In this document: piece after piece, positions 41,878-53,490 of the stretch | Numbering within the stretch: the stretch's first letter is position 1 | How the letters are laid out: every line of letters starts with the position of its first letter | Notes under the pieces: generated by a model | The model's database searches: none | Seen by the model: the letters and a program-made list of their open reading frames with translations, nothing else | What the model was told of the DNA's origin: nothing | Assembly (NCBI GenBank): GCA_020080175.1 | Contig: JAGHQL010000005.1 | Coordinates: forward strand, 186,001-250,000 | Reading direction: 5' to 3' | DNA length: 64,000 nucleotides | From: Glutinoglossum americanum | Lineage: Eukaryota > Ascomycota > Geoglossomycetes > Geoglossales > Geoglossaceae | Position numbers and translations under genes: made by a program

Positions 41878-43137
41878 GAGCGTTTAAATAGGGCAGCTAT
41901 GCCCGGAACGAGTCTTACTAGCGTTCGCTCTAGGTGTTGTCGCTTCCCTTCCTATCGCTCCCAATTCTCCCATATGTTGGAGCTTATGTCGTGAATAGTA
42001 GAGTGGAAGGGAGCATGTATATGAATTAGCATTGGTGGGTTCGGGCCGGCTGCGGGGTAAGGGGGGTCTTATGTACTAGTCTCGTGGCAGGCAACGCAAC
42101 GGGCCAAATGGCGGTGTGATAATGCGTACTAAAGACGCTTTACGTCATGGTATATCAACTCCTATTGGGGGTGTGCCACCATTGGTTAAGAGTACTCCTT
42201 GGCGGTATCACAACATTAAGTCGTCCGTCTACATGGTTAGAGCCGTGCTCATAAGTGATATATGCATACCCTATGCCATTACTGCTCCTACTTAATGTGT
42301 GGCCCGCTCAATTCAACGGTTCCTACAATGCGTCGCGCTCGCCAAGAGGCTAAGAGGCCGGGGTCCCTGCATGGGGTATCCAGAAATGTGCGGTTAGAGT
42401 AGCCTGCAGGTACCGGAAACAAAAACGCTCAATAAGCGGCCAACTAACTCTCGGAGTAGGATTATATAGATACTCTGTGACAATTCTACGAAATAAAGTG
42501 ATATCGCGCTACCGGAAGGTTGGTGTTGGAGCCGAGATGGTGGATACTACACTCTCTACTCCGTACGGTAGCTAGCTAATCAATTCTATTACACCGTACG
42601 TTCATTAGGTTGCCACTCTAAAAGTTTTATGTTTTTCTTACAGTAGCTAGACACGAACAACACAACCCTCAAGAACACATTTCTACCGACCCAACAGTTG
42701 GGAATGAATCTCGCCGGGGGTACACCCGTCTATCACATGTTTAGTGACGGTGTATAGCAAGATCCAAATATAGATGACCCCGTTACTGCCCATCTGTGGA
42801 GGTATATAGAGTATCTTCTGGTTGTCTTGATGACGCCATTATATGAGGTGCAGCAGACACAGCCCTTCTCTGCTAACGTTAAGACTGGCTCAGTGATGTA
42901 AAATAACCCGTAGGGGCAGAGTGTGGTGAGTGAAGATACTCTAGGAGGTTGAGCGGAATGTATGGGGAAAGGCTACTTCATTATTTGATGTGGGGAGCGG
43001 CGAAGGAGGAGTTTTAAGATACAAGAAAACGAGGAGTATATAAGGTTGAGGCTTCCTCAATAATTGACATCTGGGTATGCCAAGCGCGGCTATGTTTCGG
43101 CGAGGTGACTCACATGGCTGGAGAGTGGATGCCAAGC
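41878..43137. other. Gene-free spacer with repeat copy B
   Basis: 1.26 kb with no coding frame. It contains the inverted partner (42543-42614) of the repeat at 1192-1276. Confidence 0.45.
42543..42614 (-). repeat. Dispersed repeat with CGTACGGTA inverted ends, copy B
   Basis: On the plus strand: ACTCTCTACTCCGTACGGTA then GCTAGCTAAT, CAATTCTATT and ACACCGTACG. Its reverse complement aligns with 1192-1276 across about 70 positions with a few small indels. Confidence 0.55.
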
Positions 43138-43749
43138 TTAGCTTGCCGCATTGCCCTCAGCTTCTGTTGTATTAGCTGCATCTTCCGGCTTGATTTCAAA
43201 ATTCTGGGGGAGCTTGTATTCCATGTCTTCGTTTGCCTCATCCCGGACATTCAAGTTCCCCGAATTTCTCAGTTCCTAATCTGTTACTTAGCAAGAAGCA
43301 TATTGGGGGGGGCCGTCTAGCGCCTCAAACCAGAGTCTCTTACCTCAAATTTCTCCTTTTCTGCGAAATAACGTTTCCGGTCCGCATCTGCCTTGGCATA
43401 GTAAGGAGCGCGCTCCGTTTCATCAAGCGCTGTCCACCTCTCCTCAATCGCTTTTCCGATATTATCTGCGTAATTCAGTGGAAGTTAATGGAATTAGGTA
43501 ATATTTGAAAAGTTAACCCTAGGAGCATACCGAAGTTGACATCTGGGATACATTCGTCTTCCTCGTAAAACGCCCTCGCACTGGGGCTTTCCCAGGAATG
43601 GCTTCTACTTCTTCGACAAATCCATACGCCCCGTGACCCAGGTTTCGAAGGGGTTCGTAGGGGACATCTTCGCTTCGGTCATACTCCTTGTGACAGACGG
43701 CGATGGGCATGCGAGACTGCATGCCCAATACACGAATAAGTACCGTCAC
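43138..43749 (-). pseudogene. HMG-box C-terminal half joined to kinase glycine-loop fragment
   Basis: Two clean minus-strand exons, 43344-43465 and 43138-43275, encode NIGKAIEERWTALDETERAP, KADADRKRYFAEKEKFE and an acidic tail ending GNAAS. This is helices 2-3 of an HMG box, DNA-bending in chromatin proteins. The splice from 43531 supplies PDVNF|D in frame. Upstream, where helix 1 should be, the same frame is featureless. The overlapping frame at 43519-43749 instead encodes a protein-kinase N-lobe: YEPLRNLGHGAYGFVEEVEA, with a good glycine loop. Neither part is complete. The kinase lacks its VAIK lysine and everything after, and the box lacks its first helix. I read it as two gene fragments brought together, probably by rearrangement; a functional fusion is not possible in the frames seen. 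Confidence 0.5.
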
Positions 43750-45603
43750 TGATTCACCTGCGATTAGCCACGTTAAGATTGATAGCCCAAGCTAAACACT
43801 CGGCCAGGCTTAAGAAATAGGCGAGCAGACGCGAACTATAGGAAGTACATAGGGGGTCGCCAATGGTGTCGCTAGGAAATTTAGAATGAGGCTGAGGAGG
43901 GGTTGAGCTTGCGCTAGAATAAATCGGGCAATTAACCCGACATCACCCGGGCTCAAAGACGCCGTCTTAGGCGAGACGACTTGCCTAGTTATTTTAGGGG
44001 GATGGATAGACAATGCTGTAAAAGCCCCGCCCACCTACCAACGTTTAAGGAAACGGGTGACACAACTCCTATAGTTACCCCTTTTGAGCTGCGCGATCCC
44101 TATAGGGTCTAGGCCATCCTAGAGGCATCCCAGAAACACCGCAAGCGAAGCAACGAAGTTGCTTTACTGTGCCTGCAGACTGAAGCGTGCGAAGGTATGC
44201 ACAGTATGCAGGCCTGTGCAGGTACAGTGCAATGCAGGCTGTAATGGCTGGCCCGCACGGGAGAACATATTGTTGTGGGTATGCTGCGCGGCCGCTGGAA
44301 CGGCATTAATGTGGCGTTGTCGCAGGAAGGCGGGCCACAGCACCTGGAACACGGAATAGGAGCAACGTGTTTTAGGTTGCCCCTATTTGCGCCTGAGGGG
44401 CGCGACCCTGAAGACACACATAAGGTGCCTGGATGCACCATGTAGAATAGTCAGTCGTTACAGCCGCCATTAAGAGAGTAATTGAATTAATCCGTTGCTA
44501 TCTACATGCCCGCGCACTTGTCCCTCTGCCTCGTGACATCATAGACCCGAGTATACTAGTCATAGCCTACAATACATATAGACAAACGCCCAAGAACTCA
44601 ACAAGATATAGACTAGATATCCTTATCTAACGAACCAACTTTGCCGAGGTCTGATCCAAAGGCTACAGTCGGTTCTACCATACAATCGCTCATATACGTT
44701 TCCACATTATGTGGGTTATCTGTAATTACCTCCGTCATTTCGCTATCACTCCCCTCATGCTAGACAGCAACTTCATAGTAAGGGTGCTCGCCGCTTACCA
44801 GGACGCCACTGCCGACTGAGGCACTTTTTACTATCTAACCTTATATCTTACAATGTAGAGTTCGTTACTAGTTGTTATGGGCATCTCGATAGCGGATAGG
44901 AGGTTAATGATACGGCGGCTGTGGTGCGGTAGTTGGTGAGCAGTGGCTTGGCAGCTTACTTAATTAGCAAAAGCGAAACCATAGGGCAGCGGGGACGACC
45001 TTTATTGACATGGGTTCAACTAACGTATTTTACTGGGTCGCACGGGACGCACAGGGAGCAGGTCACGCTGCTAGGTTTAGGCTAAAGCTACTTACGTTAT
45101 CCTTCGTGTCGCGTCAACCTTCAAATCCCCAAGCGTCTGTAGGAACCCACCAAACACGAAAGATTTCAAAAATAAATTGACGTTTGATTCAAAGCAGCGG
45201 GAAGCAGGAGGCTGCTTTAGCGGTGCCGGAAGTGCAGGACGAGTTGCGATGGCTAGAAAGATTGACCCCGTAGGTTGGCTCAACAGGTCATTGGCCACCC
45301 ATTAGTTGAGACGCCTCGATCGGCCGACCCGACCTGCGGGCCCACGTACCACAGACAACAGTAGCAGTAGAGGAGAGGGAGGAAGAGTCCTAGCCCGCGT
45401 GGTTACCTTGAGAGTATTCTATCTTGTTCGTATCGCGGACTCGTTGGAATGTTGCCATCAAAGGCACTCACTTCGCCTTGCGTTGGGTTGTCACCCTGGT
45501 TCACCTCGCACCCGGGGTCGGGAGGCTCTTTTCCTCTGATGCAAGGGTCGCGCGCAAAAGAACGCAATGCGGGACAATGCTATCAGCGGCATAGCCAACA
45601 TAC
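43750..45603. other. Gene-poor spacer
   Basis: 1.85 kb without supported genes. 44165-44240 has a run of short imperfect repeats (GTGCAGGTACAGTGCAATGCAG-like, TGCAGG/TGCAGA units). Nothing else stands out. Confidence 0.4.
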
Positions 45604-47301
45604 TCATAGTTTCATACCCCTCGCAATAACCTCCACCACCATTTCTCTGACCGCAACAGGTAGCCCGGTCCTCTCGTCGCCATCCTTGTCAACGCCGAAA
45701 TCCCCGTTCAAGCATCTCTCGACGGCCTTCGCATAACCCTCGCCCATCTCTCGGGGCACATCGGCTCTCGCTCTGTCCAGCAAAGCTTTCCTCACCATCT
45801 CCGGTGGGGGCAACCGCCCTTCTACCGTCGCCTTGTCGATCTGCTTCTTGAAAACGCTGCCGATGGTCCTCCACAATGCTATTTCAAGTAGCACGACTCC
45901 GAGGGCGTAGATGTCATGCTCAGCCGTGAATGAGCTCTTCGGCTGGCCTTGGCGCGACGGGTGGCGGTAGAAGTTGGGTTCGGCTTCGGTGTTTGTTGCC
46001 AGGTCGGTGCTCCCTAATACTGGGCGCGCGAGACCCCAGCCTGTAAGGTAGGGGACCAGGTGCTGTTCGGACTCGGATCCCGGGGTGGATGTGGAGGAGG
46101 GGAATACGACTACCCCGCGACTCCAGATGTTCTTGTGGACCCATCCAGAACTATGGATGTTGAGAACCGCCGAAGCCAAGGTGTGGGCTAAGGAAAATCG
46201 GTTTCCAAGCGAAGGTTTAGATGTAGGTCGTGGGGCTTGAGCACCAACAGTACCACCATTAATCAAATCGTGAAGGGTAATGATGCTTGAACCAATCCCT
46301 AGGTTCCTCAATCGGGGGAGCTGGTAGAGGAAGATGGTCTGATAGTGCTCTGGTTGATCGAGATATCCTAGACATTGGAGAGTGGAGATGCCTGGTCGGT
46401 TGGATATAGCGGTGACATCGCCGTCTGGTCCTTGAGTAAAAGAAGCGCTGCAGAGAAGCCATGCCAGGTTCCTGGTGGGAGTTTTCATCTCAGCCAGGTC
46501 CGGCGAGTTAACTTCAGTTGCGTATGCTAGCGCACTGTCATAGGTTCGGTATTCGACTACCACTTCCCTTGCGGCTCCCCACTCATCCTCATATCTCGCC
46601 AGCCGAATGCTCGAGGTGTTTGGGGTCTCTGAAACCTCAACAATAAGACCATCAAGCGCCTTGAAGTCTTCCGGAGGCCCGCTATGAGCCAATATCTGGC
46701 GCTGTGCCACTTCCTGTAACCCCATGTCCATTGCTCGCTTGCTGTCCGCGAAATCGCGGAGCGTAGTGTCTCCAAAAGCAGTCAGCGTCAGTAGCATCAG
46801 CGACATTGTTTGCCGGAGTCGCTCAGCCCATTCGCTGTATTCTGACAGGGTTTTTAGCATCTCCCCCTTGCCGAATAAGGCCCAGTCAATGTTCTTCTTC
46901 TTGAGATCTATCAGCTTAGATTTAATCCGTTCGCGGAGGGAGATTAAAGCCTCGTCGTTGGTCGCAGTTTTCACGGCCTGACCATCGTTCTCCAGGTCCA
47001 AGAATCCATGTCTAGCAGCCAGCATCCCGTATTCAGCGAGGGTTTTCTTAAGCGCATTGAGGGTGACATCGACGTCCCGCCTCAAGTTAGTGGGGAGTCG
47101 GTCGTAGCGCATCAAAGCCCCATCGTTGTCAAAGAATAGTTCTCGAAACGACTCCATGAAGAGAAGTTCGTGCTCTAGTTTATCCCGAATCCCTTGCCTA
47201 TCCGGATCGTAGGCACGCCCATCTGCGATGATATCTCGGATGAATATTGTGATGCGGCAGATCTCCGTTATGGCGCCGAGGGTTACGCCGAAGGGGTTCA
47301 T
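45604..47301 (-). CDS. HeLo-like domain - pseudokinase protein
   Basis: An intronless 565-residue frame; I start at MNPFGVTLGAITEICRITI (47301), since HeLo-type domains open at the extreme N-terminus. The upstream in-frame Met at 47370 adds only 23 poor residues. Residues 1-215 are helical with the HeLo/HeLo-like layout: a hydrophobic first helix, then ELLFMESFRELF, a middle helix around NALKKTLAEYG, and WALFGKGEMLKTLSEYSEWAERLRQTM. In known members this bundle inserts into membranes and kills the cell when oligomerised. Residues about 230-565 are kinase-like: WLLCSAS, HTLASAVLNIHSSGWVHKNI, YLTGWGLAR and EHDIYALGVVLLEIALW. The catalytic HRD is HKN (389-391), DFG is GWG (421-423), and no glycine loop is visible, so it should be a pseudokinase. 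It is divergent from the kinase-ankyrin gene 597 bp away. Confidence 0.8.
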   Translation of the reverse strand: MNPFGVTLGAITEICRITIFIRDIIADGRAYDPDRQGIRDKLEHELLFMESFRELFFDNDGALMRYDRLPTNLRRDVDVTLNALKKTLAEYGMLAARHGFLDLENDGQAVKTATNDEALISLRERIKSKLIDLKKKNIDWALFGKGEMLKTLSEYSEWAERLRQTMSLMLLTLTAFGDTTLRDFADSKRAMDMGLQEVAQRQILAHSGPPEDFKALDGLIVEVSETPNTSSIRLARYEDEWGAAREVVVEYRTYDSALAYATEVNSPDLAEMKTPTRNLAWLLCSASFTQGPDGDVTAISNRPGISTLQCLGYLDQPEHYQTIFLYQLPRLRNLGIGSSIITLHDLINGGTVGAQAPRPTSKPSLGNRFSLAHTLASAVLNIHSSGWVHKNIWSRGVVVFPSSTSTPGSESEQHLVPYLTGWGLARPVLGSTDLATNTEAEPNFYRHPSRQGQPKSSFTAEHDIYALGVVLLEIALWRTIGSVFKKQIDKATVEGRLPPPEMVRKALLDRARADVPREMGEGYAKAVERCLNGDFGVDKDGDERTGLPVAVREMVVEVIARGMKL

Positions 47302-47898
47302 GTTGCCAGGGCCTGCAAGAGGCACAGAACAACCAAGAACTCGGATCTGACGCAAGTTTTGGAACAGCACGAGCGCTCCTATGGGTGATAGAGCGGTAGG
47401 GGCGTGTAGTTTAATTCCGACAGCAGACTGATGCCAAAAAGCATGGCAGGGCGTGGCGTAGCATCTCGGGTTTCAGTGAAGAATTAGATAACGCGTCACC
47501 TGACTGTGAATGAGGTTGTTCAAGTATGAAAGTCTATGGCTAGTATGGATATTTCCTGGAACAGCAGGGCCTAAATGCCTAGTTTTTTCACTATGGACAG
47601 GTATGTCTTGGTGGGATATATATAAACTCGGACAACTTCGACCGCTCTATCACGTGATGCCTAACTCTCTTTCGGCACGACAGATCTTATCCTCTAGTAT
47701 CCCTGAACCCACAGAAAATGAAAATGTCGACCGTAGGTTCCCGCCACTGCCTCTATGCCTAGTTCACTGTGTGCTAACTGACGGAAGGATGATGGCTGGA
47801 CCAACTCATCTATAGGACCTACCCATCACGACCGTGATGGCGACGAGTGGGGTTTCGACTCCCCTCTATGTACTAGATCGGATCTTCGGTCCTCCGAT
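47302..47898. promoter_or_regulatory. Bidirectional promoter of HeLo-pseudokinase and kinase-ankyrin genes
   Basis: 597 bp between divergent start codons. Contains TATATATA-like GGGATATATATAAAC at 47613 and CCTA-rich stretches; short enough for shared regulation. Confidence 0.4.
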
Positions 47899-50800
47899 AT
47901 GATGAGCATAAACCTTTTCGAAGAGACAATTACTGCCACCAGGAACGGCATAGCCACCATGACCTCGCTATCCGAGTTCACTTCCCTCCTATCCAGGCTT
48001 GGAGTCGACGGGCCCAGGCATTTTAAAAACCCCCTGCGCATGTGCGGTGTTAAAGTTGGCGAGGGCAGCCAGTTCACAGTTTTTAAAACGCGAAGCCACG
48101 ATCTCGGCGCGGATTACGGCACGGAGGGAGATGTGGTTATGAAGAGGGTCAATATCACCCGGCTAGAGATCGGCAGGAACAAGAATTTGGCTTTGAACCC
48201 GCAGTATCGTGCCCGTATGCGCACGCTGGAATTGGAGGTCCTGTCGCTCTGTCATCCGAACATTAGGGGTCATCGCAACATTGTTAGCCTAGTTGCTTGG
48301 GGATGTTTGTGTCTCCTTTTAGTTTCTCATCCTAACCCTAGAATTAATGACGATTGATAGATGACTACGACGATGGAGCGACCCCTCTTCCAGTGCTCTT
48401 CGTGGAAGCAGCCGTCTCGACTTTGTCGACTTATCTTGCGCTCACCCCATGGGTGCAAAGATGGGATGTGCGACAACACCTTGCTCTTGATATTGCAGCT
48501 GGCCTAGCAATAATGCACCAATTCAACATTGTTCACGGGGACGTGAAGCCCGACAACGTCCTGATCTTCAAGCAGGACAACCCAAAGGCACCATTTGTGG
48601 CGAAATTAAGCGACTTCGGCGTCTGTATCGATATGCAGACTGCTGATTCCGAGCTTACCCCTGAGAGCTATCGCGGGACACCGGCTTGGACGGGTCCGGA
48701 AGTCGGTAACTTCGTTGAATCGAAGTATGGCGAGTTTTCAGCCCGCTTGCTTCTTCGGTTTGACTCGTTTAGTTATGGTATGGTACTTCTTGCGATATTT
48801 GTGACTTCCGGGGACGCCCCAAAATTAGGTCAGAATCGGGAGGCCGGCGAAGCCGACGCCGACGTAGCTGTACGGCTTTTGGTAGAACGCGGAGACTTTC
48901 CGTCCGGCTATAAAGACTTCAAGATGCCCTTGGTGAGGGCGCTGAGGGGCCTATTGGCAGAACAACCTACTCTACGACCGCTCCCCTCTCCTGACATCTT
49001 AAAGTCGGATACTACTAGCTACAGAGATTGGTCAGTGTTCATTATTATAATCTCGCAGCCTCTCCCTAGGGTCGGCTGATGGAATATCTCTTTTAGGCTC
49101 CTTGAGAGCGAGGTAGCGCCCAAAACTGGTCGACAGAACCCGGGTTCTACTGGTATAGCGTATTGGAATTCCCTAGATAGCGAGGTTCTAAGTCAACTCG
49201 ATTTAGAGTACGAAGAATACGAATCCTCCCGGGGAGTCGCAAGATTTCCTAGCGAGACACTGTTCGGGATTGCACAACGTTTTGCAAAGAGCTACTCGGG
49301 TAACTATATAAACAAAACACTAAAATACGTTCTGGCTGCTGCGAAGCAGGGCCATTCGCCAGCTCAGGCCATTTGCCGACAGGTATTCGAGGCGCAGAAT
49401 AGACCGCTTGCTGTTGACCCTGCGGAGCTAGACGAGTGGGCTCTCAGAGCCGTATCGGAAGGATTTCTTTTCACCCCCAAGGGCGCCCTGTCTCCGGAAT
49501 CTTACGAAGAAGCGCGGAAGAAGTTTAGAAGGAGCGGAGGATACTGTAGCGATAAGTTCCGGTCGATACCCACGATCATCGGGGCTGCTCGCGAAGCTAG
49601 CTCTCTCCGCACGTGGACCCAGCAGCACCGCGCTAACTACATAGTTGACTCTGGGGGGAACTGCATGCTGCATGTTACGGCAGCCTTGGGTGAGACCGAA
49701 GCCGTCCGGTTCCTGCTCGACAGCGTTAGCGCTTCCATCGACATCCAGAATGACAGTGGCGAAACCCCGATCTATAAGGCCTGCCAAGGAGGCCATGCTG
49801 ACGTTGTCAGGCTTCTTCTTGAACGCGGCGCGAATGCGTCTTTGGGGACCGCGAGTTGTAATATAACTCCACTCCACTGGCTCTTCAACTTTCATGAGGC
49901 GGATATTCCAGGCCTTGGGAGGCGGTTGGCGGGGGAAGGGCGAGCAGGCGTTAATACGAGGGCTTCTCTCGACGTGACTCCGGAGGCCGTACACCAGCAA
50001 TCGATCCCGTCATTCCACTACCCCTTTTCATGGCCCCCCGGTAGTCCGCTGCACTGGGCGGCCTTTGCCGGAAGCCGTGTGGCCATGGAAACCCTCTTGA
50101 ATCTCGGAGCTAGCATTGATCTTCCATGCGAGGCCGGAGATGGCTCCACAACCGCACTCACCCTTGCTACTCTCTGGGGTGACCCAGAGGTTATCCGTTA
50201 TCTTCTTTCCAAGGGGGCAGATCCCACAATAACAGACTCCAAAGGGAGGAGCCTTCTTCACCTAATGTCTTCCTCGCCAACTCCAAGCCATGCAGACGGC
50301 TTTTGTAAACAATTCCAATATTGGGTTCGGCACGGCAAGTGGTCAAACCATCTTAAGGTAGTCAGGGAAATAGTTAGTCTTCTTGTCGGCGCCGGTGTGG
50401 ATATCGAATGTAAGGCAAAGACTTATCACAAATATACCCCAATCATGTGGGCTTCCGAAGAGTCGAAAGATATGGCGGTCACCTATGCGCTCCTGGAAAA
50501 CCGTGCGGACATCAATAATATCCGTGGCATTTTAGGCCGATCCCTGCTTCATGCATGGGCTGAGGTCGACGCCAGGATACTAGATTACCCTGAAGCGTAT
50601 CCGTTCACCCTAGCCGCCATTGCTAGAGAGACTATTGACAGGAACGCCAGCGATTTGGCCGGCTGCACGGCTCTGCATGCAATAGCAAACCGGACATCTG
50701 TGGAGCAGGCCCGGAATAGCGTCACGATTCTCGCTGCGGGGAATGATGGTGCCAACATAGAGTCGCAGAATAGGGACGGTCTTACACCCCTCTTGTATGC

Positions 50801-51894
50801 GCTTGGGGGTAGGGATGACCCCGCAGCCCGCGGCGAAATCTTCCTAGAGTTTGGTGCGCAACCAGACTTCGTGACACCACAAGGACAGAATACGCTCTCC
50901 AGGATTGCTGGCAATGACTGTTTCATGGACAGTGAATCATCCTCTCTTATCAAAAAATACACCTCCCTCATTGTCCCACATAAACGCTCTGCATTCGTCG
51001 CAGCAACGAATATAAGCGCCTTATGGAACTCTTGCTCATTCGGTCGCTACGCCACCGTAGAATATCTTCTCAACCTCGGCATGAGCGACCGTATCAACGA
51101 GGTATGTCACCGCTCACGCCGATCCGCGCTGGACCTCGCCTTCATCATGGCGGAAAAGGCGAGGCGAAACTATATTATGCAAGCCGGGAGATATAAACCG
51201 GGCAGAGATAGAGATGCGGCTATGGAGGGGAAGGCGTGTTTTGCGTATGGCTATGGCTATGGCACGAAAGAAACTATTAGTGCGCCGGGCCTGAGTAGCC
51301 GTGAGGTGGTTGGTTCGTAAACCCCCTCCTCTCCAGATATCCCACTACAAGATCACATCTACTCAGAAGACGCTAAAACCCTACGCGGATACCCCCCTTA
51401 CCCAAATCCAGCTAACGTACCTTCCTGCCATAGAAGAGGCCTACTGGTCCTTCCCAAAATTGATCTGTCTTCTCCAAAACCGCGGCGCCCTCCCAGCCCG
51501 CGACCTTACCTCACCGCCCCTCCTCCTCCCATGCGAGCTCAACCCCTCCTGGTTCGACACATGGGAGATCTATGGCAACGCGGTCCTCCCGGAGAGCCAG
51601 CCCAACAGAGCACACTGGAACATCCTCTACGCCCTTGAACGACTCCCCGAGGACTGGGAAGAACAGCTCGCGGAACTCCAAGAATCTATTTACGAAGATC
51701 CGAGGATTCTACCTCAGGTGTTGTTGTTAGAGAGGTCGGCGAGGGTGCGAGGGTTTGTGAGGAGGAGGGCGGCGGGGCCGTGGGTTAAGGCACTGCTGAT
51801 GAGTATGGAACTCGTTGAAGTTAGGATAGTGGGTGGGGAAATAGTGGAGGTTAGGGGCGAGGATGGCAGACCAGTTGATATTCGCAAGAGATAA
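47899..51894 (+). CDS. Protein kinase - ankyrin repeat protein
   Basis: Exons 47899-48304, 48361-49030, 49097-51305 and 51337-51894 give about 1280 residues. The kinase domain (about 50-330) keeps key residues: glycine loop VGEGSQFTVF (53-62), VVMKRV with Lys82, HGDVKPDN (194-201; HGD replaces HRD but keeps the catalytic Asp196, Lys198 and Asn201), SDFG (219-222) and TPAWTGPE. It is therefore probably active on Ser/Thr. After about 190 linker residues come about ten ankyrin units, e.g. GNCMLHVTAALGETEAVRFLL, GETPIYKACQGGHADVVRLLL and GSPLHWAAFAGSRVAMETLL, then a helical tail. The last junction needs a 31-nt intron (51306-51336, GTGGTT...CTCCAG), which is very short; a frameshift is the alternative, and then the protein ends at 51320. 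The start could be the later Met at residue 21. By analogy with ankyrin kinases it is a sensor or signalling kinase; its neighbour suggests a partner. Confidence 0.8.
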
Positions 51895-53490
51895 AAAAAG
51901 TGGGTGTCATATTCCAGATGCCGAATCGCAGTGGTATCTAGATTAGGGATCACTTGCCCTCATAGCTGCAGTCCTACTTGCAGATATTCTTGTAGAGAAT
52001 TTGTGTTCGCAGCTGAGAAGTAGCTATCTACCCGATTAGGTGTACTGGGATATACTCGCGACCAAAAGGATTGCCCGGGTAGATAGAGGAAACAAGGGAG
52101 CCAACACCCACTCAAATGTTCATTGATGGTCATCACTTAGTCCGAACCCCTTGGCCAGGTCTAACGGGGCAACTGCCCGCTACCTCACAGCGTATTGCGG
52201 ATGAGAAAAATTAAGGGATAAAAAGAGGTCTAAGCCCTTTGCGCGTCGGATTACGGGGTTCAGGGCCCGGAGTACAGCTGAGCTGCAAAAACTAGGTTGA
52301 AAAACGGGGCGAGGAGAACAGGAAGGCTCAGGTTGTTTAGGGAAGTGGGTGGGATGGGCTAAAAGTATCGGAGAACAGCAGAGGCTAGGAACGGGCCCGT
52401 CGTCGCGCGTTCTCTAGAGCCCGAAATGGCTGAAAGGCGAGAAAAGGCCTGGAGGGACAGAATTGCTACAAATAAATATATATGGTAGGTATATATTATT
52501 TACACCAGCACAACATAAGTAAACCAGTTTTGATATATTTTCTATAACTCAGTTTCATCAGCTATCGTGATACCATAATTCACCAGAGAATTTATTTTGT
52601 CTAAGATTTCGTCTTGCGAAACGAGGTTCTGGTAATTTGACGTACAAATTCTGTTGGTAAAATAATATGAGTGATTAAGTTGGAATTCTCACCAGTCATT
52701 ATTAAAATATCTTTATATCGATTCCTTTCCCGAGGCGGTTGATTTGAATCAGCCATGATAGAGGACGGAGACGTTTGAGGAGTACGTTTATTTGCTATAT
52801 AAATTTGGTGGAGTTTGTGGCACCCTATCTTTCCTTTCGACCTTTCGGCTCCTTTTGGCCACCTCAGACTCTAGGAGTTACTAAAAATTTCCTCCTCGCT
52901 GTGAAAGTCGCTGCGTCTTTGCTACCTCTGCTACGGGAGGGCTATAACTTCCGTTAAGCCGTGGTATTTCGGAGAAGAATTTTTGGGCACGGGTGGAATT
53001 AACATGATGGGAGACATTATTGATATTGCTCATCGAGTTTAAATGGATAATTCTCTGTGAGGGAAGGTCGTGTCCCGAGACCAGGAGTTGCTCCTTGTGG
53101 GTGGGCCATCCAGCACACTTTGATCAGGGAGGGATTCGCTTCGGAAGTTTTACTTCACGGAACTCGGTTGCCGGAGTGTTGTAAGCGTCGCCATTGGAAC
53201 TAGCCGGATGAGCGTCATGGGCGAGACAATTTCGCGCTCTGGGGCGCGAGCTTGTCTCTGCAGGGGGCTAGATAAGCAATAAGTGAATTAATGCTATCCG
53301 AACAAGTTGTTGGAAAAGGCGTGGCCGTGTGTCCAGAAAAACTCGACGAGTGAAATCCCACTTGTGCGAGCGTTTTCACCTGTACTCTATGCAAGCGTTG
53401 CCACCATCACGTTGCGCTGGAGCTCAGCCTCACCTTCCAGTTATCGAGGCTGATTGCTCTCCTTCATTAATATTCGTATAGTCAGATGAG
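51895..53490. other. Intergenic spacer, partly AT-rich
   Basis: 1.6 kb; 52470-52740 is AT-rich with no ORF. No transposon ends were recognised. Confidence 0.4.
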
